Shown here: positions 8,260 to 16,927 of the stretch, one piece after another
How the letters are laid out: every line of letters starts with the position of its first letter
Position numbering within the stretch: position 1 is the first letter of the stretch
Program-made: the position numbers and the translations under genes
NCBI GenBank assembly: GCA_900545495.1
Contig: UQZJ01000007.1
Span: 1 to 64,000, forward strand
Direction: 5' to 3'
Length of the DNA: 64,000 bases
From: an uncultured Eubacteriales bacterium
GTDB lineage: Bacteria; Bacillota; Clostridia; Oscillospirales; Oscillospiraceae
Notes under the pieces: generated by a model
What the model saw: only the letters and a program-made list of their open reading frames with translations
Databases searched by the model: none
What the model was told of the DNA's origin: nothing

Positions 8260-9645
8260 ATGCGGGATTTTGTGGAAAAGAGAGTGGCAAAGGTATATAC
8301 ATATACGGGGCTGCGGATCCTGCTGCTTGCCTTGGGCGTTTGCTTTTTCCTGCCTGTTTTCATCTACTACCTGATCCACCGGAACAACAATGAGTTTCTC
8401 CAAAAGCTGGAGCAGGAGAAGCAGCGTGTTGACCGGCAGACGCTTCAGGATGAGGTGTACGCCCAGGTCAAGAACAAGCGCGAATTCTTCCACCGTGACC
8501 TCTCCAATATTGAGGCAGAGGTCGATAAGGAGGTCAACAAGCGCGTAACGGAGCAGGCTATGGCGAATATGCGCCAGTCCGACCCGGCGCTCAAGCAGAG
8601 CAGCTTTCTGCAAACCGTGACCGCCGCCTTGGATCGCCCCTGGGGTCTGGCCGCCTTTATTGTGGCGGGTTTTCCCGCGTTTCTCTTTATCCTCATTGTG
8701 GGCAATGCCTTTGCCCGCTATACCTTCCAGCGTGTAATGCTGATGGCCTTCGTGATCATTGGCGTCACCTTCCTGGTGTTTACCATCCTCTATATCTCCC
8801 CCATGGACGCAGCCTACAACATCCTTGGTCAACTGGCGCGTCCGGAGCAGATCGAGCAGTTTAACGAATCCTACGGTCTGAATCAATCCTACTGGGTGCA
8901 GATGTGGGAGGCGCTGAAGGGCATCGTGACCCTCAACCCCGGAAAGAGCTTCCTTGGCGGCGAGGATGTCATCAGCATGATTGTCAAGCGCTTGCCCATC
9001 ACCATGGAAATGACCTTTGCCTCCCTTCTTTTGGCGGTGGCTATGGCGGTTCCCGCCGGCATCCTGTCGGCGCTCCGCCCCTACTCCGTTGCCGACTATG
9101 TGGTGATGATCATTACCCTGATCGGCTTGTCCATGCCGGCGTTCTGGATGGGGCTTCTCCTAATCCTGTACTGCTCCATCCAGTTGGGAATCCTCCCCGT
9201 TTCGTATAATCCGGGCAACTGGATGTCGCTGATCATGCCGGTGATCGTCTTGGGTACTGGTATGGCCGCCAATGTTGCGCGGACAACCCGATCGTCCCTG
9301 TTGGAGGTCTTAAGTCAGGACTACATCGTGACTGCGAAGGCAAAGGGTCTTGGCTATTGGAAGGTCATCCTGCGCCACGCTCTGGGAAATGCCATGATCC
9401 CCATCGTCACAGTCGTCGGACTCCAGTTCGGCTCCATGATGAGCGGCGCGACCGTGGTGGAAAAGGTGTTCAACATCAACGGACTCGGCTTCATGCTGGT
9501 GGAAAGACAGTTTATCCCGGACATTCCTGTCGTGCTGGCGGGCGTGGTGTATATTTCTTTGGCGGTGAGCTTGGTGAACCTGTTTGTGGATCTTCTCTAC
9601 GCCTTCCTTGATCCCCGCATAAAAGCCAAGATCAAGGGATATTAA
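8260..9645 (+). CDS. Oligopeptide ABC permease, DppB/OppB type, with N-terminal extension
   Basis: A 461-residue inner-membrane permease. Residues from about 152 onward are a normal DppB/OppB protein ('RYTFQRVMLMAFVIIGVTF', 'RPEQIEQFNESYGLNQSYWV', and the ATPase-contact loop 'YIVTAKAKGLGYWKVILRHA'). In front is an unusual 150-residue extension: a hydrophobic segment (19-40), a long charged helix that looks coiled-coil (42-105), and another hydrophobic segment (129-150). The ATG at 8260 has GGGAGG before it. It is the first gene of a five-gene peptide-import operon. Confidence 0.9.
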   Translation: MRDFVEKRVAKVYTYTGLRILLLALGVCFFLPVFIYYLIHRNNNEFLQKLEQEKQRVDRQTLQDEVYAQVKNKREFFHRDLSNIEAEVDKEVNKRVTEQAMANMRQSDPALKQSSFLQTVTAALDRPWGLAAFIVAGFPAFLFILIVGNAFARYTFQRVMLMAFVIIGVTFLVFTILYISPMDAAYNILGQLARPEQIEQFNESYGLNQSYWVQMWEALKGIVTLNPGKSFLGGEDVISMIVKRLPITMEMTFASLLLAVAMAVPAGILSALRPYSVADYVVMIITLIGLSMPAFWMGLLLILYCSIQLGILPVSYNPGNWMSLIMPVIVLGTGMAANVARTTRSSLLEVLSQDYIVTAKAKGLGYWKVILRHALGNAMIPIVTVVGLQFGSMMSGATVVEKVFNINGLGFMLVERQFIPDIPVVLAGVVYISLAVSLVNLFVDLLYAFLDPRIKAKIKGY

Positions 9646-9665
9646 GTGTGAAAGAGGTGATTTGC

Positions 9666-11171
9666 GTGAAACGTTCCTTAATAGAAAAGAAAACCCGTTC
9701 CCGCCGCCTGAAAAGCTGCCCGGAGCTTACGATCCTGAATATCGGCTGGGGTGCCAGCCTGCTTATCGGTCTGCTGATCCTCAACGGGCTGCGCGGGAAA
9801 GAGAGCGCGGACGGAGGTCTTGGCCTCATCGCCTTCGCCACACTGTATTTTATCGCCGCGATCATCAACTTCATCATGGCCGTTCTCAGCCGGACAAGCG
9901 TCCTCAAGGGGGAGGGGATCCCCGCTGCTTGCAGAAAGCTCGGATATGTGGCGCTGCCCTTCGCACTGACCGGCAACATATTCTCCGCGATCAGCGGCTT
10001 TGCCGTCGCAAAAGAGAAGAAGAGCGTGGAGTACAATTTGGGCTACTATGCCCTGTTGAATAACCTGACGGCGTTTCTGGTTTCCGCACTGAACCTCTTT
10101 AAGGATGAGCTGGCGGATATGTTCTTCTTGGGCATGGGACTCTTGGGTCTTTCACTGGTGTTCTATGCCATCGCCCTGCTGACCGTGGAGAAGGCGCTGG
10201 AAAACGGCAGGTACGAAAGGCTCAAGCCGCTGGCGATCATCCTGATGGTTTTCGGCCTGACAGGGAATCTGTTCTCATTCCTGCTGGGTCTTGTCATCGT
10301 CACCAAGATCCGTCACCGCAACGACCAGCGCACGGTGGAGTGGATCGACATGATTCGCCGGATATTCCGGAACTATATGGCCGTGATGGGTTTCTTCGTG
10401 ATCTCACTCCTGCTGACGCTGGCCGTATGCAGCTATCTGACCTTTAACTATCAATACGCCATCAGCAACGATTACAGCAACCTGCTGCAGGTGCCCTCCC
10501 TGAAGTACCCCTTTGGCACGGATAACGTGGGGCTGTGCGTGTTTACGCGAATCGTTTTCGGCACGCGCATCTCCCTTATCATCGGCATTGCCGCAACGGC
10601 GGTGCCCGTGGTGATCGGCGGCCTGTTGGGCGCGGCGGCGGGGTATTACAGCGAGCGGCTGGACAACGGCATCATGCGCGTGCTGGACATTTTGTATGCC
10701 GTTCCCTCCACGCTCCTGACCATTGCCATCGTGGCCGCCTTTGGCGCGAACACCCTGAATCTGATTATCGCCCTGAGCATCAGCAACATCCCAATCTACG
10801 CCCGCACCATGCGTGCGCAGGTCATGACCATCACCAATTCGGAATTCGTGGAAGCCAGCCGCGCCTGCGGACGGCGGGAACACGAGATTCTTTTAAAGCA
10901 CGTGATACCAAACTCCGTGGCGCAGGTCATCGTGAGAGCCTCCATCAGCATTGGCATCGCCGTGCTGTCCACCAGCAGTCTGAGCTATCTGGGTCTTGGC
11001 GTGGAGCCGCACATTCCCGAGTGGGGCAACATCCTGAAGGTCGGAAGCCCGTATTTGGAAACCAATCCGTATTTGGCGATTTATCCCGGCTTGTTCATTG
11101 TCATCCTTGTTATGGCGTTTAACTTCTTGGGAGATGGCCTGCTGGATTCCCTAGACCCCAAGTTGAAGTAA
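9666..11171 (+). CDS. Oligopeptide ABC permease, DppC/OppC type, with N-terminal multi-TM extension
   Basis: A 501-residue partner permease. The canonical DppC/OppC part begins near residue 227 ('MIRRIFRNYMAVMGFFVIS') and has the expected 'FGTDNVGLCVFTRIVFGTR' and EAA-like loop 'EFVEASRACGRREHEILLKH'. The first ~220 residues are an extra membrane domain with about six hydrophobic segments, not part of usual OppC. The GTG at 9666 is preferred since AGAGGTGA lies five bases ahead; GTG 9648 lacks a site. It follows the first permease after 20 bp, so both permeases of this transporter carry added N-terminal membrane parts. Confidence 0.88.
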   Translation: MKRSLIEKKTRSRRLKSCPELTILNIGWGASLLIGLLILNGLRGKESADGGLGLIAFATLYFIAAIINFIMAVLSRTSVLKGEGIPAACRKLGYVALPFALTGNIFSAISGFAVAKEKKSVEYNLGYYALLNNLTAFLVSALNLFKDELADMFFLGMGLLGLSLVFYAIALLTVEKALENGRYERLKPLAIILMVFGLTGNLFSFLLGLVIVTKIRHRNDQRTVEWIDMIRRIFRNYMAVMGFFVISLLLTLAVCSYLTFNYQYAISNDYSNLLQVPSLKYPFGTDNVGLCVFTRIVFGTRISLIIGIAATAVPVVIGGLLGAAAGYYSERLDNGIMRVLDILYAVPSTLLTIAIVAAFGANTLNLIIALSISNIPIYARTMRAQVMTITNSEFVEASRACGRREHEILLKHVIPNSVAQVIVRASISIGIAVLSTSSLSYLGLGVEPHIPEWGNILKVGSPYLETNPYLAIYPGLFIVILVMAFNFLGDGLLDSLDPKLK

Positions 11172-11181
11172 GGAGGATCAC

Positions 11182-12138
11182 ATGGAAAAGCAAAAGGTTC
11201 TTGAGATCAAGGATTTGGAGGTCCGCTTCCTTACGGAGGAGGATACGGTGTGCGCCGTGAACGGCATAGATCTTTCCATCAATCAGGGGGAGAGCCTGGG
11301 GCTTGTGGGCGAGACCGGCGCGGGAAAGACGACCACCTGCCTTGCCATTATGCAGCTGATCCCCGACCCGCCCGGATTGATCACAAAGGGTGAGATCACG
11401 TTTTGCGGCGAGAATATGCTGCAAAACACAGAGAAGAAAAATGCCGAGATCCGAGGGAAGGGCATTTCTATGATCTTTCAGGATCCCATGACGGCGCTGA
11501 ACCCCGTGATGACGGTGGGCGAGCAGCTGATGGAGGTCGTCCGCACCCATGAAAAGCTGAGCAAGGCGCAGGCAAAGGAAAAGGTGATACGGGCCCTTGA
11601 GATCGTCGGCGTTAAGAGCGACCGCTTCAACGATTATCCGCACCAGTTCAGCGGCGGCATGAAGCAGCGCGTGGTGATCACGATGGCGCTGCTATGCAAC
11701 CCGGTCCTCCTGATCGCGGACGAACCCACCACAGCTCTGGATGTTACCATTCAGGCACAGGTTCTGGAGCTTATCAAGAATTTGCAGGAGAAGACGAACA
11801 CTGCCATGCTTTTGGTGACCCACGACTTGGGCGTGGTCGCGGAAACGTGTGACAAGGTAGCCATCATGTATGCCGGCGAGATTGTGGAGTATGGCACGGT
11901 GGAGGAGGTCTTCCGTAACGCGCTGCACCCATACACGAAGGGTCTGTTTGAATCCATCCCCAAGATGACGGGCGACAGCAAAAAGCTGATCCCCATTGAG
12001 GGGATGCCGCCCAACCCGGCCGATTTGCCAAGGGGCTGCTGCTTCCATCCCCGGTGCAGATACTGCACGGACAAATGCAAAATAGAAAAGCCTGTGCTTA
12101 GGGGAGAAGGGCATCTGCACAGATGCCATAACGTTTGA
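11182..12138 (+). CDS. Oligopeptide ABC ATPase, DppD/OppD type
   Basis: A 318-residue ATP-binding subunit. Walker A is 'GETGAGKTTT', the signature is 'HQFSGGMKQRVVI', Walker B is 'VLLIADEPTTALDV' and the switch His is in 'LLVTHDLGVVAETC'. The C-terminal tail has the Opp/Dpp-specific cysteine-rich segment ('GCCFHPRCRYCTDKC'), known in this family to be able to hold an iron-sulphur cluster. It starts at an ATG after AAGGAGG, 10 bp behind the permease gene, and pairs with the next ATPase. Confidence 0.95.
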   Translation: MEKQKVLEIKDLEVRFLTEEDTVCAVNGIDLSINQGESLGLVGETGAGKTTTCLAIMQLIPDPPGLITKGEITFCGENMLQNTEKKNAEIRGKGISMIFQDPMTALNPVMTVGEQLMEVVRTHEKLSKAQAKEKVIRALEIVGVKSDRFNDYPHQFSGGMKQRVVITMALLCNPVLLIADEPTTALDVTIQAQVLELIKNLQEKTNTAMLLVTHDLGVVAETCDKVAIMYAGEIVEYGTVEEVFRNALHPYTKGLFESIPKMTGDSKKLIPIEGMPPNPADLPRGCCFHPRCRYCTDKCKIEKPVLRGEGHLHRCHNV

Positions 12139-12158
12139 GCGGTGGAGGGATCTTTCAT

Positions 12159-13118
12159 ATGAGTGCTTTATTGGAAGTGCGCAACTTAAGCAAGTATTTC
12201 AAGGTCGCCGCAGGAGAATTGCACGCCGTTGAAAATGTTTCTTTCTCTATTGAAGCCGGAAAGACGCTTGGGATCGTCGGAGAGTCCGGATGTGGGAAAT
12301 CGACACTGGGCCGCGTCATCCTGCGGCTGAACGAGCCGACCGCTGGCCACATCCTGTTTCGCCAGATGGACATCACGTCCTTCAACAAGAGCGAGATCCG
12401 ACAGATGCGGCGCCATATGCAGATGATCTTTCAGGACCCGTATGCCAGCCTGGATCCGCGTCTGACCATTTCGGAGAGCATCGAGGAGCCTCTGCTGGTC
12501 TTTGAGCCGGATATGGACGCTGCGGCCCGGCGGGCGCGGGTAGAGGAGCTCATGAACCTGGTGGGACTCTCCCGCCGAAATTTCAACGCATACCCTCACG
12601 AATTTGACGGCGGCCGCCGTCAGCGCGTCGTCATCGCGCGGACGCTGGCCGTGAACCCACAGTTCATCGTCTGTGACGAGCCTGTGTCTGCCCTTGACGT
12701 CAGCGTGCAGGCGCAGATATTGAACCTGATGATCGAGCTTCAGCAGAGCCTAAAGCTCACCTACATTTTCATCTCTCACGATTTGAGCGTCGTCCGCCAT
12801 ATCTCGGATCATGTGGGCGTAATGTACCTTGGCGAGCTTGTGGAATACGCGGACAGGAACACAATCTTCGACTCGCCGCTGCACCCGTATACGCAGGCGC
12901 TTTTGAGCGCGATCCCATCCGTTGATCTGGACAACAGACGGCAGAGGGTAACGCTGAAGGGGGAGATCACTTCCCCCATCAACCCGGCGCCCGGATGCCG
13001 CTTTGCGCCCAGATGTCCCTACGCGGAGAAGCGTTGCTTCGAAGCTTCCCCTCCGCGATACGAGGTGGAGTCCGGCCACATGGTGGCCTGCTTTAGGATG
13101 GAAAACGGACATTGCTGA
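12159..13118 (+). CDS. Oligopeptide ABC ATPase, DppF/OppF type
   Basis: A 319-residue second ATP-binding subunit. Walker A is 'GESGCGKSTLG', Walker B 'FIVCDEPVSALDVS', switch His in 'IFISHDLSVVRHI', with the Opp-type tail 'GCRFAPRCPYAEKRC'. The signature loop reads 'HEFDGGRRQRVVI' rather than FSGGQRQR, so the serine of LSGGQ is Asp and the Gln is Arg; this could make the two ATP sites unequal. The ATG 12159 has GGAGGG before it; the frame also extends upstream to 12135 without a ribosome site. Confidence 0.93.
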   Translation: MSALLEVRNLSKYFKVAAGELHAVENVSFSIEAGKTLGIVGESGCGKSTLGRVILRLNEPTAGHILFRQMDITSFNKSEIRQMRRHMQMIFQDPYASLDPRLTISESIEEPLLVFEPDMDAAARRARVEELMNLVGLSRRNFNAYPHEFDGGRRQRVVIARTLAVNPQFIVCDEPVSALDVSVQAQILNLMIELQQSLKLTYIFISHDLSVVRHISDHVGVMYLGELVEYADRNTIFDSPLHPYTQALLSAIPSVDLDNRRQRVTLKGEITSPINPAPGCRFAPRCPYAEKRCFEASPPRYEVESGHMVACFRMENGHC

Positions 13119-13193
13119 TGTGACCCCGCGCACAGACAAAGGCTATTAAGGGAAAATCCCTTTGGCAAATATTAAACATGGGAGGAACCGATA

Positions 13194-14999
13194 ATGAAGA
13201 AAACAGTTTCCCTCGTTTTGGCTTTCGTACTCTTGGCCACACTGCTGGCCGGATGCGGAACCAAGACTCCCGACAGCTCCGCAGATGAAAAACCCAAGGT
13301 TGTGATTCTCGCCAACGCAGGCTGGGGTGACGATGCTTACGCCAACGTCATCCGCGACCAACTGGAAAAGGCAGGCTTCGCTCCCAGCATCAGCCTGCAG
13401 CCCGACTATGCAAGCTGGCGCTCTCAGGTGGATGCAGGTAACTTCGATTTGGCCATCACCTATTGGGTGACCACCAACGGTTCGCCCGACTACGCGGTGC
13501 GCGGCGTCTTCAGATCCGACGGCGACTTCAACCTGTATGGCATCAACGACCCCAAGCTGGATGAGTACATCGATACCGCTGCCAAGCAGACCCCAGCGGA
13601 GTATATGCAGACGTATTCCGATTTAGAGGACTACATGGTCAGCGAGATGGCCTATGTGCTGCCCATCTATGTGTCCATGCGCACGGAAACCTTCAACACG
13701 GATGTCCTCAACGCGGACACCGTCCGCATGCCCAAGTCCCGTGCTCTGGTCTGGGAGGAGCTCCGCTTCAAGAATCCGGACGACAACGCCACCAGAACGT
13801 ATGTGACCAGCCAGCTCTACTCTGACCTGCTCCCGCTGGATCCCATCCGCTCCGACGACAGTTCCACCTTCCTAGGCATCACCAATGGCTATATTCGTCT
13901 GCTCAATTTAGCGGATGACGACACTCTGACCACCAAGAGTTCTCTGACCCGCGGTTACACGCTGGCGGAAAACGGCACGGACTTCTACTTCCTGCTGAGA
14001 GATGACGTCCACTTCTGCAAGGTGGAAAATATGCACGCTGTGGACACCGGTGAGATTGTCAGCGCCGAGGATGTGGTGTACTCCGTCGAGAGAATGATGG
14101 ATAAGAACGCCGCCCCCGATAACGTGAACTACGGCAACTTTGAAACCGTAGACAGCGTGGCGGCCATTACCGATCTGGAGTCCCTGAAGGGGATCCAGAC
14201 CAAGGATGGCGGCAGCGTCTACGATGAGCTCCAGAAGTCCGCTCCCTCCGACATCACCGCCCTGACCGACAAGGCCACCGACGTGAACAACGCCTCCGGC
14301 ACCTATCAGGTGATCCGCCTGTCCACGAAGTATGTGTTCCCGCAGGCGCTGAACGCCTTTGCCCACAACGCTGGCGGCATCGTGAGCAAGAAGCAGATCG
14401 AAGCGGTGAACAAGAAATTCCTCACCGATCCCGCCAGCTATGATGTAAAGACGGATATGCTCTACGGCGATCAGATGTGGTATACCGAGGGTGCCGCCTA
14501 TGACAACAATATGGTCTGCAGCGGCCCCTATATCCCCATCAAGCGCACGGACTACGGCATGACCTTCGAGGCCAACCCCTACTACATGCCCACCGAGGAT
14601 AAGTACACCCCCAAGATCAAGACCATTGAGGTGAAGTTCATCAGCGACATGGAGAACGCCTTTGCAGCTCTGCGCGCCGGTGAGATCCACGCCCTCTACT
14701 GTATGCCCGCCGAGAAGATCGCCCTTGCGAATAAGGAAGCCAACCTTATGACCAAGGAGGTGGCCAGCAACGCATACAACTATTGCGCCTTTAACTTCAA
14801 GGGCATCTTCAGCGATGTCAACCTGAGAAAGGCAGCCCAGTTCGCCGTCAATCAGGAGCAGATCAGCGCCGTGTTTGACAACCGCCTGATCCCCACATAC
14901 AGCCCGCTGACGCCCGTTTTGGGTACCGGCAAGACGATTGTGGCGGACGCTGAGAAGTCTGCCGCTTACCTGAACGCGTGGCGCGAGGCCCGGCAGTGA
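13194..14999 (+). CDS. Peptide-binding lipoprotein (SBP family 5), apparently circularly permuted
   Basis: A 601-residue lipoprotein (signal peptide with lipobox LAGC, Cys21) that should capture peptides for the upstream transporter. The domain order is unusual. Residues ~34-192 look like what is normally the C-terminal end of family-5 binding proteins: 'KVVILANAGWGDDAY', 'DLAITYWVTTNGSPDY', 'YVLPIYVSM'. Residues ~200-601 look like the normal N-terminal part: 'LLPLDPIRSDDSS', 'FYFLLRDDVHF', 'SAEDVVYSVERM', ending in 'NLRKAAQFAVNQEQIS' and a helix that normally leads into the strand now found at residue 34. The start has GGGAGG. A strong terminator follows. Confidence 0.9.
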   Translation: MKKTVSLVLAFVLLATLLAGCGTKTPDSSADEKPKVVILANAGWGDDAYANVIRDQLEKAGFAPSISLQPDYASWRSQVDAGNFDLAITYWVTTNGSPDYAVRGVFRSDGDFNLYGINDPKLDEYIDTAAKQTPAEYMQTYSDLEDYMVSEMAYVLPIYVSMRTETFNTDVLNADTVRMPKSRALVWEELRFKNPDDNATRTYVTSQLYSDLLPLDPIRSDDSSTFLGITNGYIRLLNLADDDTLTTKSSLTRGYTLAENGTDFYFLLRDDVHFCKVENMHAVDTGEIVSAEDVVYSVERMMDKNAAPDNVNYGNFETVDSVAAITDLESLKGIQTKDGGSVYDELQKSAPSDITALTDKATDVNNASGTYQVIRLSTKYVFPQALNAFAHNAGGIVSKKQIEAVNKKFLTDPASYDVKTDMLYGDQMWYTEGAAYDNNMVCSGPYIPIKRTDYGMTFEANPYYMPTEDKYTPKIKTIEVKFISDMENAFAALRAGEIHALYCMPAEKIALANKEANLMTKEVASNAYNYCAFNFKGIFSDVNLRKAAQFAVNQEQISAVFDNRLIPTYSPLTPVLGTGKTIVADAEKSAAYLNAWREARQ

Positions 15000-15212
15000 C
15001 CTGAGCGGCGCGGCAAGAACCCCTCTTGAGAAAACCCCTCCCACGCAGCGGTGCGCAAACGCCGCAAGCTTGAGCTTCACCCAGTTTGTGATCTGAGCCA
15101 AGCCTCTGTATTGTGTATAACGCATCGCGTGTTTTTCCTTAGTGTCTGCGAAGACCCGTTCAATGCTTTCTTTGCCTCTCTTGTAAAGCTCCCTGTATGC
15201 AGGCGCACCTGC

Positions 15213-15250
15213 AAAATGCCGGAAACCGCCGTGGTTTCCGGCATTTTTTC
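15213..15250 (+). terminator. Intrinsic terminator of the peptide-transport operon
   Basis: A perfect 15-bp stem (15213-15227 with 15233-15247, arms containing ATGCCGGAAACC / GGTTTCCGGCAT) running into a T tract. It lies 210 bp after the last gene; no gene is seen between 15000 and 15212. Confidence 0.9.
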
Positions 15251-15276
15251 TTTCTTATTGCCCAAAGCAGGTCACA

Positions 15277-15304
15277 TTGACAATTCGACAAAGTGTGATA
15301 TAAT
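15277..15304 (+). promoter_or_regulatory. Promoter of the cobalamin operon
   Basis: Consensus TTGACA (15277-15282), 16-bp spacer, consensus TATAAT (15299-15304). It starts transcription just ahead of the riboswitch. Confidence 0.8.
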
Positions 15305-15334
15305 CAGTCCGTCTGAAAAAATATAAAGTTGTAG

Positions 15335-15485
15335 CACAGAGGTGTCTGCTCAAAAGCAGATGAAAAGGGAATCCGGTGCGAATCCGGAACGATGCAGTCA
15401 CTGTGTACGGGAGCGGCCTGCGAACCACTGGGAAACCGGGAAGGGCAGCGCCGTAATGAACGAAGTCAGGAGACCTGCCTCTGTG
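15335..15485 (+). promoter_or_regulatory. Cobalamin (B12) riboswitch
   Basis: The aptamer is closed by a perfect 8-bp P1 stem (CACAGAGG 15335-15342 with CCTCTGTG 15478-15485). Inside are the family hallmarks: GGGAATCCGGTGCGAATCC (15369 onward), CACTGGGAAACCGGGAAGG, and the B12 box GAAGTCAGGAGACCTGCC (15462-15479). Binding of B12 should switch off the cbi operon, most likely through the terminator at 15585. Confidence 0.95.
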
Positions 15486-15584
15486 TGGAATCTCAAACCT
15501 GCTGCCAACAGGTTGGTTTTCCTACGAACTTATGATCCGCTGCGGGTCACCGCGCGGATGTATATGTAGTAAGAAGCACCGAGG

Positions 15585-15612
15585 GCGGCTGTGTGAGACA
15601 CAGCCGCTTTTA
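15585..15612 (+). terminator. Riboswitch expression-platform terminator
   Basis: A perfect 10-bp stem (GCGGCTGTGT 15585-15594 with ACACAGCCGC 15598-15607, 3-nt loop) followed by TTTT. It sits between the aptamer and the first gene, so the switch probably works by transcription termination. A second small stem (AACCTG/CAGGTT, about 15495-15514) lies between and may be the alternate element. Confidence 0.85.
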
Positions 15613-15655
15613 TATTTCTTTCAGAACAAATAATTTGGAAAGAGGTAGATCCCCC

Positions 15656-16855
15656 ATGAAGAAAGCACTTGCCTTTCTGATGGCGGCTGTGATGCTGATG
15701 AGCATGCTGACCGCCTGCGGCAACAAGGACAATGCTGCCGACGACAATGACGCTGACAACAACGATGTGAACACCGAGGAGACCGACAAGGCCGCCGCCG
15801 ATAAGGTCGCCGCCCTGATCGACGCCATCTATGTGCAGGAGCGCACCGAGGAGACCGACGCCCAGTGCGAGGCCGCCAAGGCCGCTTGGGATGCCCTGAC
15901 CGACGCCCAGAAGGCGCTGGTAGAGGGTGAGGAGGCCAGCCCCGATTACTTCGGTCTGGACACCGGCGACGCCTCCAAGGACGATCCCCGCAACCAGGAC
16001 GAGATCGGCGAGAAGGAGCTGCTGGTGGTGTCCTTCGGCACCTCCTTCAATGACAGCCGCGTAGCCGACATCAAGAGCATCGAGGATGCCCTGCAGGAGG
16101 CCAACCCCGACTGGTCCGTGCGCCGCGCCTTCACCGCGCAGATCATCATCAACCACATCCAGGCTCGTGACGGCGAGAAGATCGACAACATGGAGCAGGC
16201 CCTGGAGCGCGCTGTCGCCAACGGTGTGAAGCAGCTGGTCGTCCAGCCCACTCACCTGATGCACGGCGCTGAGTACGACGAGATGTGCGCCGCCATCGAC
16301 AAGGTTCGCGACCAGTTTGACTCCGTTGAGATCGCCGAGCCCATGCTGGGCGAGGTGGGCAACGATGCCACCGTCATCAACGCCGACAAGGAAGCCGTCG
16401 CCAAGGCCGTCGTGGCTGCTGCCCTCGAGGAGAGCGGCTATGAGTCCACCGCTGCCGCCAAGGATGCCGGTGTTGCCTATGTGCTGATGGGCCACGGTAC
16501 GGCTCATGTGGCCAAGGTCACCTACAGCCAGATGGCTACCCAGATGGCCAAGCTGGGCTATGAGAACGTGTTCGTCGGCACCGTGGAGGGTGAGCCCGAG
16601 GAGACCTCCTGCGAGGCCGTGATCGAGGCCGTCAAGAACGCCGGCTACACCACCGTGGTGCTGCGTCCCCTGATGGTCGTGGCTGGCGACCACGCCAACA
16701 ACGACATGGCCGGTGCAGACGATGATTCCTGGAAGACCATGTTCGAGGCCGCCGGCTTCACCGTGAACTGCCAGATCTCCGGTCTGGGCCGTATCGCGGA
16801 CGTGCAGGCTCTCTATGTGGCCCACACCAAGGCTGCCATTGACGCCATCGCGTAA
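15656..16855 (+). CDS. cbiK: Lipid-anchored CbiK-type cobaltochelatase
   Basis: A 399-residue protein with three parts. A lipoprotein signal peptide ends in lipobox LTAC (Cys21), then an acidic linker and a small helical module ('AAKAAWDALTDAQKALV', common in Firmicute surface proteins), and from about residue 118 an anaerobic cobaltochelatase domain of the CbiK family ('LLVVSFGTSFNDSRVADI'). The two metal-binding histidine regions are present: 'VVQPTHLMHGAEYD' and 'LMGHGTAHVAKVTYS'. CbiK inserts cobalt into sirohydrochlorin in the early-cobalt pathway. Exported CbiK forms are known from Desulfovibrio, where heme or metal transport has been discussed. ATG 15656 was chosen because the signal peptide starts there. 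It is the first gene behind the riboswitch. Confidence 0.9.
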   Translation: MKKALAFLMAAVMLMSMLTACGNKDNAADDNDADNNDVNTEETDKAAADKVAALIDAIYVQERTEETDAQCEAAKAAWDALTDAQKALVEGEEASPDYFGLDTGDASKDDPRNQDEIGEKELLVVSFGTSFNDSRVADIKSIEDALQEANPDWSVRRAFTAQIIINHIQARDGEKIDNMEQALERAVANGVKQLVVQPTHLMHGAEYDEMCAAIDKVRDQFDSVEIAEPMLGEVGNDATVINADKEAVAKAVVAAALEESGYESTAAAKDAGVAYVLMGHGTAHVAKVTYSQMATQMAKLGYENVFVGTVEGEPEETSCEAVIEAVKNAGYTTVVLRPLMVVAGDHANNDMAGADDDSWKTMFEAAGFTVNCQISGLGRIADVQALYVAHTKAAIDAIA

Positions 16856-16869
16856 CAAGGACTGAACGG

Positions 16870-16906
16870 GCTCCGGGGCGGTACACCATCGCCTCGGAGC
16901 TTTTTT
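16870..16906 (+). terminator. Intercistronic terminator after cbiK
   Basis: An 11-bp stem with one G-U pair (16870-16880 with 16890-16900, arms GCTCCGGGGCG / CGCCTCGGAGC, 9-nt loop) and six T. It lies within the operon, so it should lower expression of everything after cbiK. Confidence 0.8.
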
Positions 16907-16927
16907 CAAAGCAAGGAGGACTTTACC

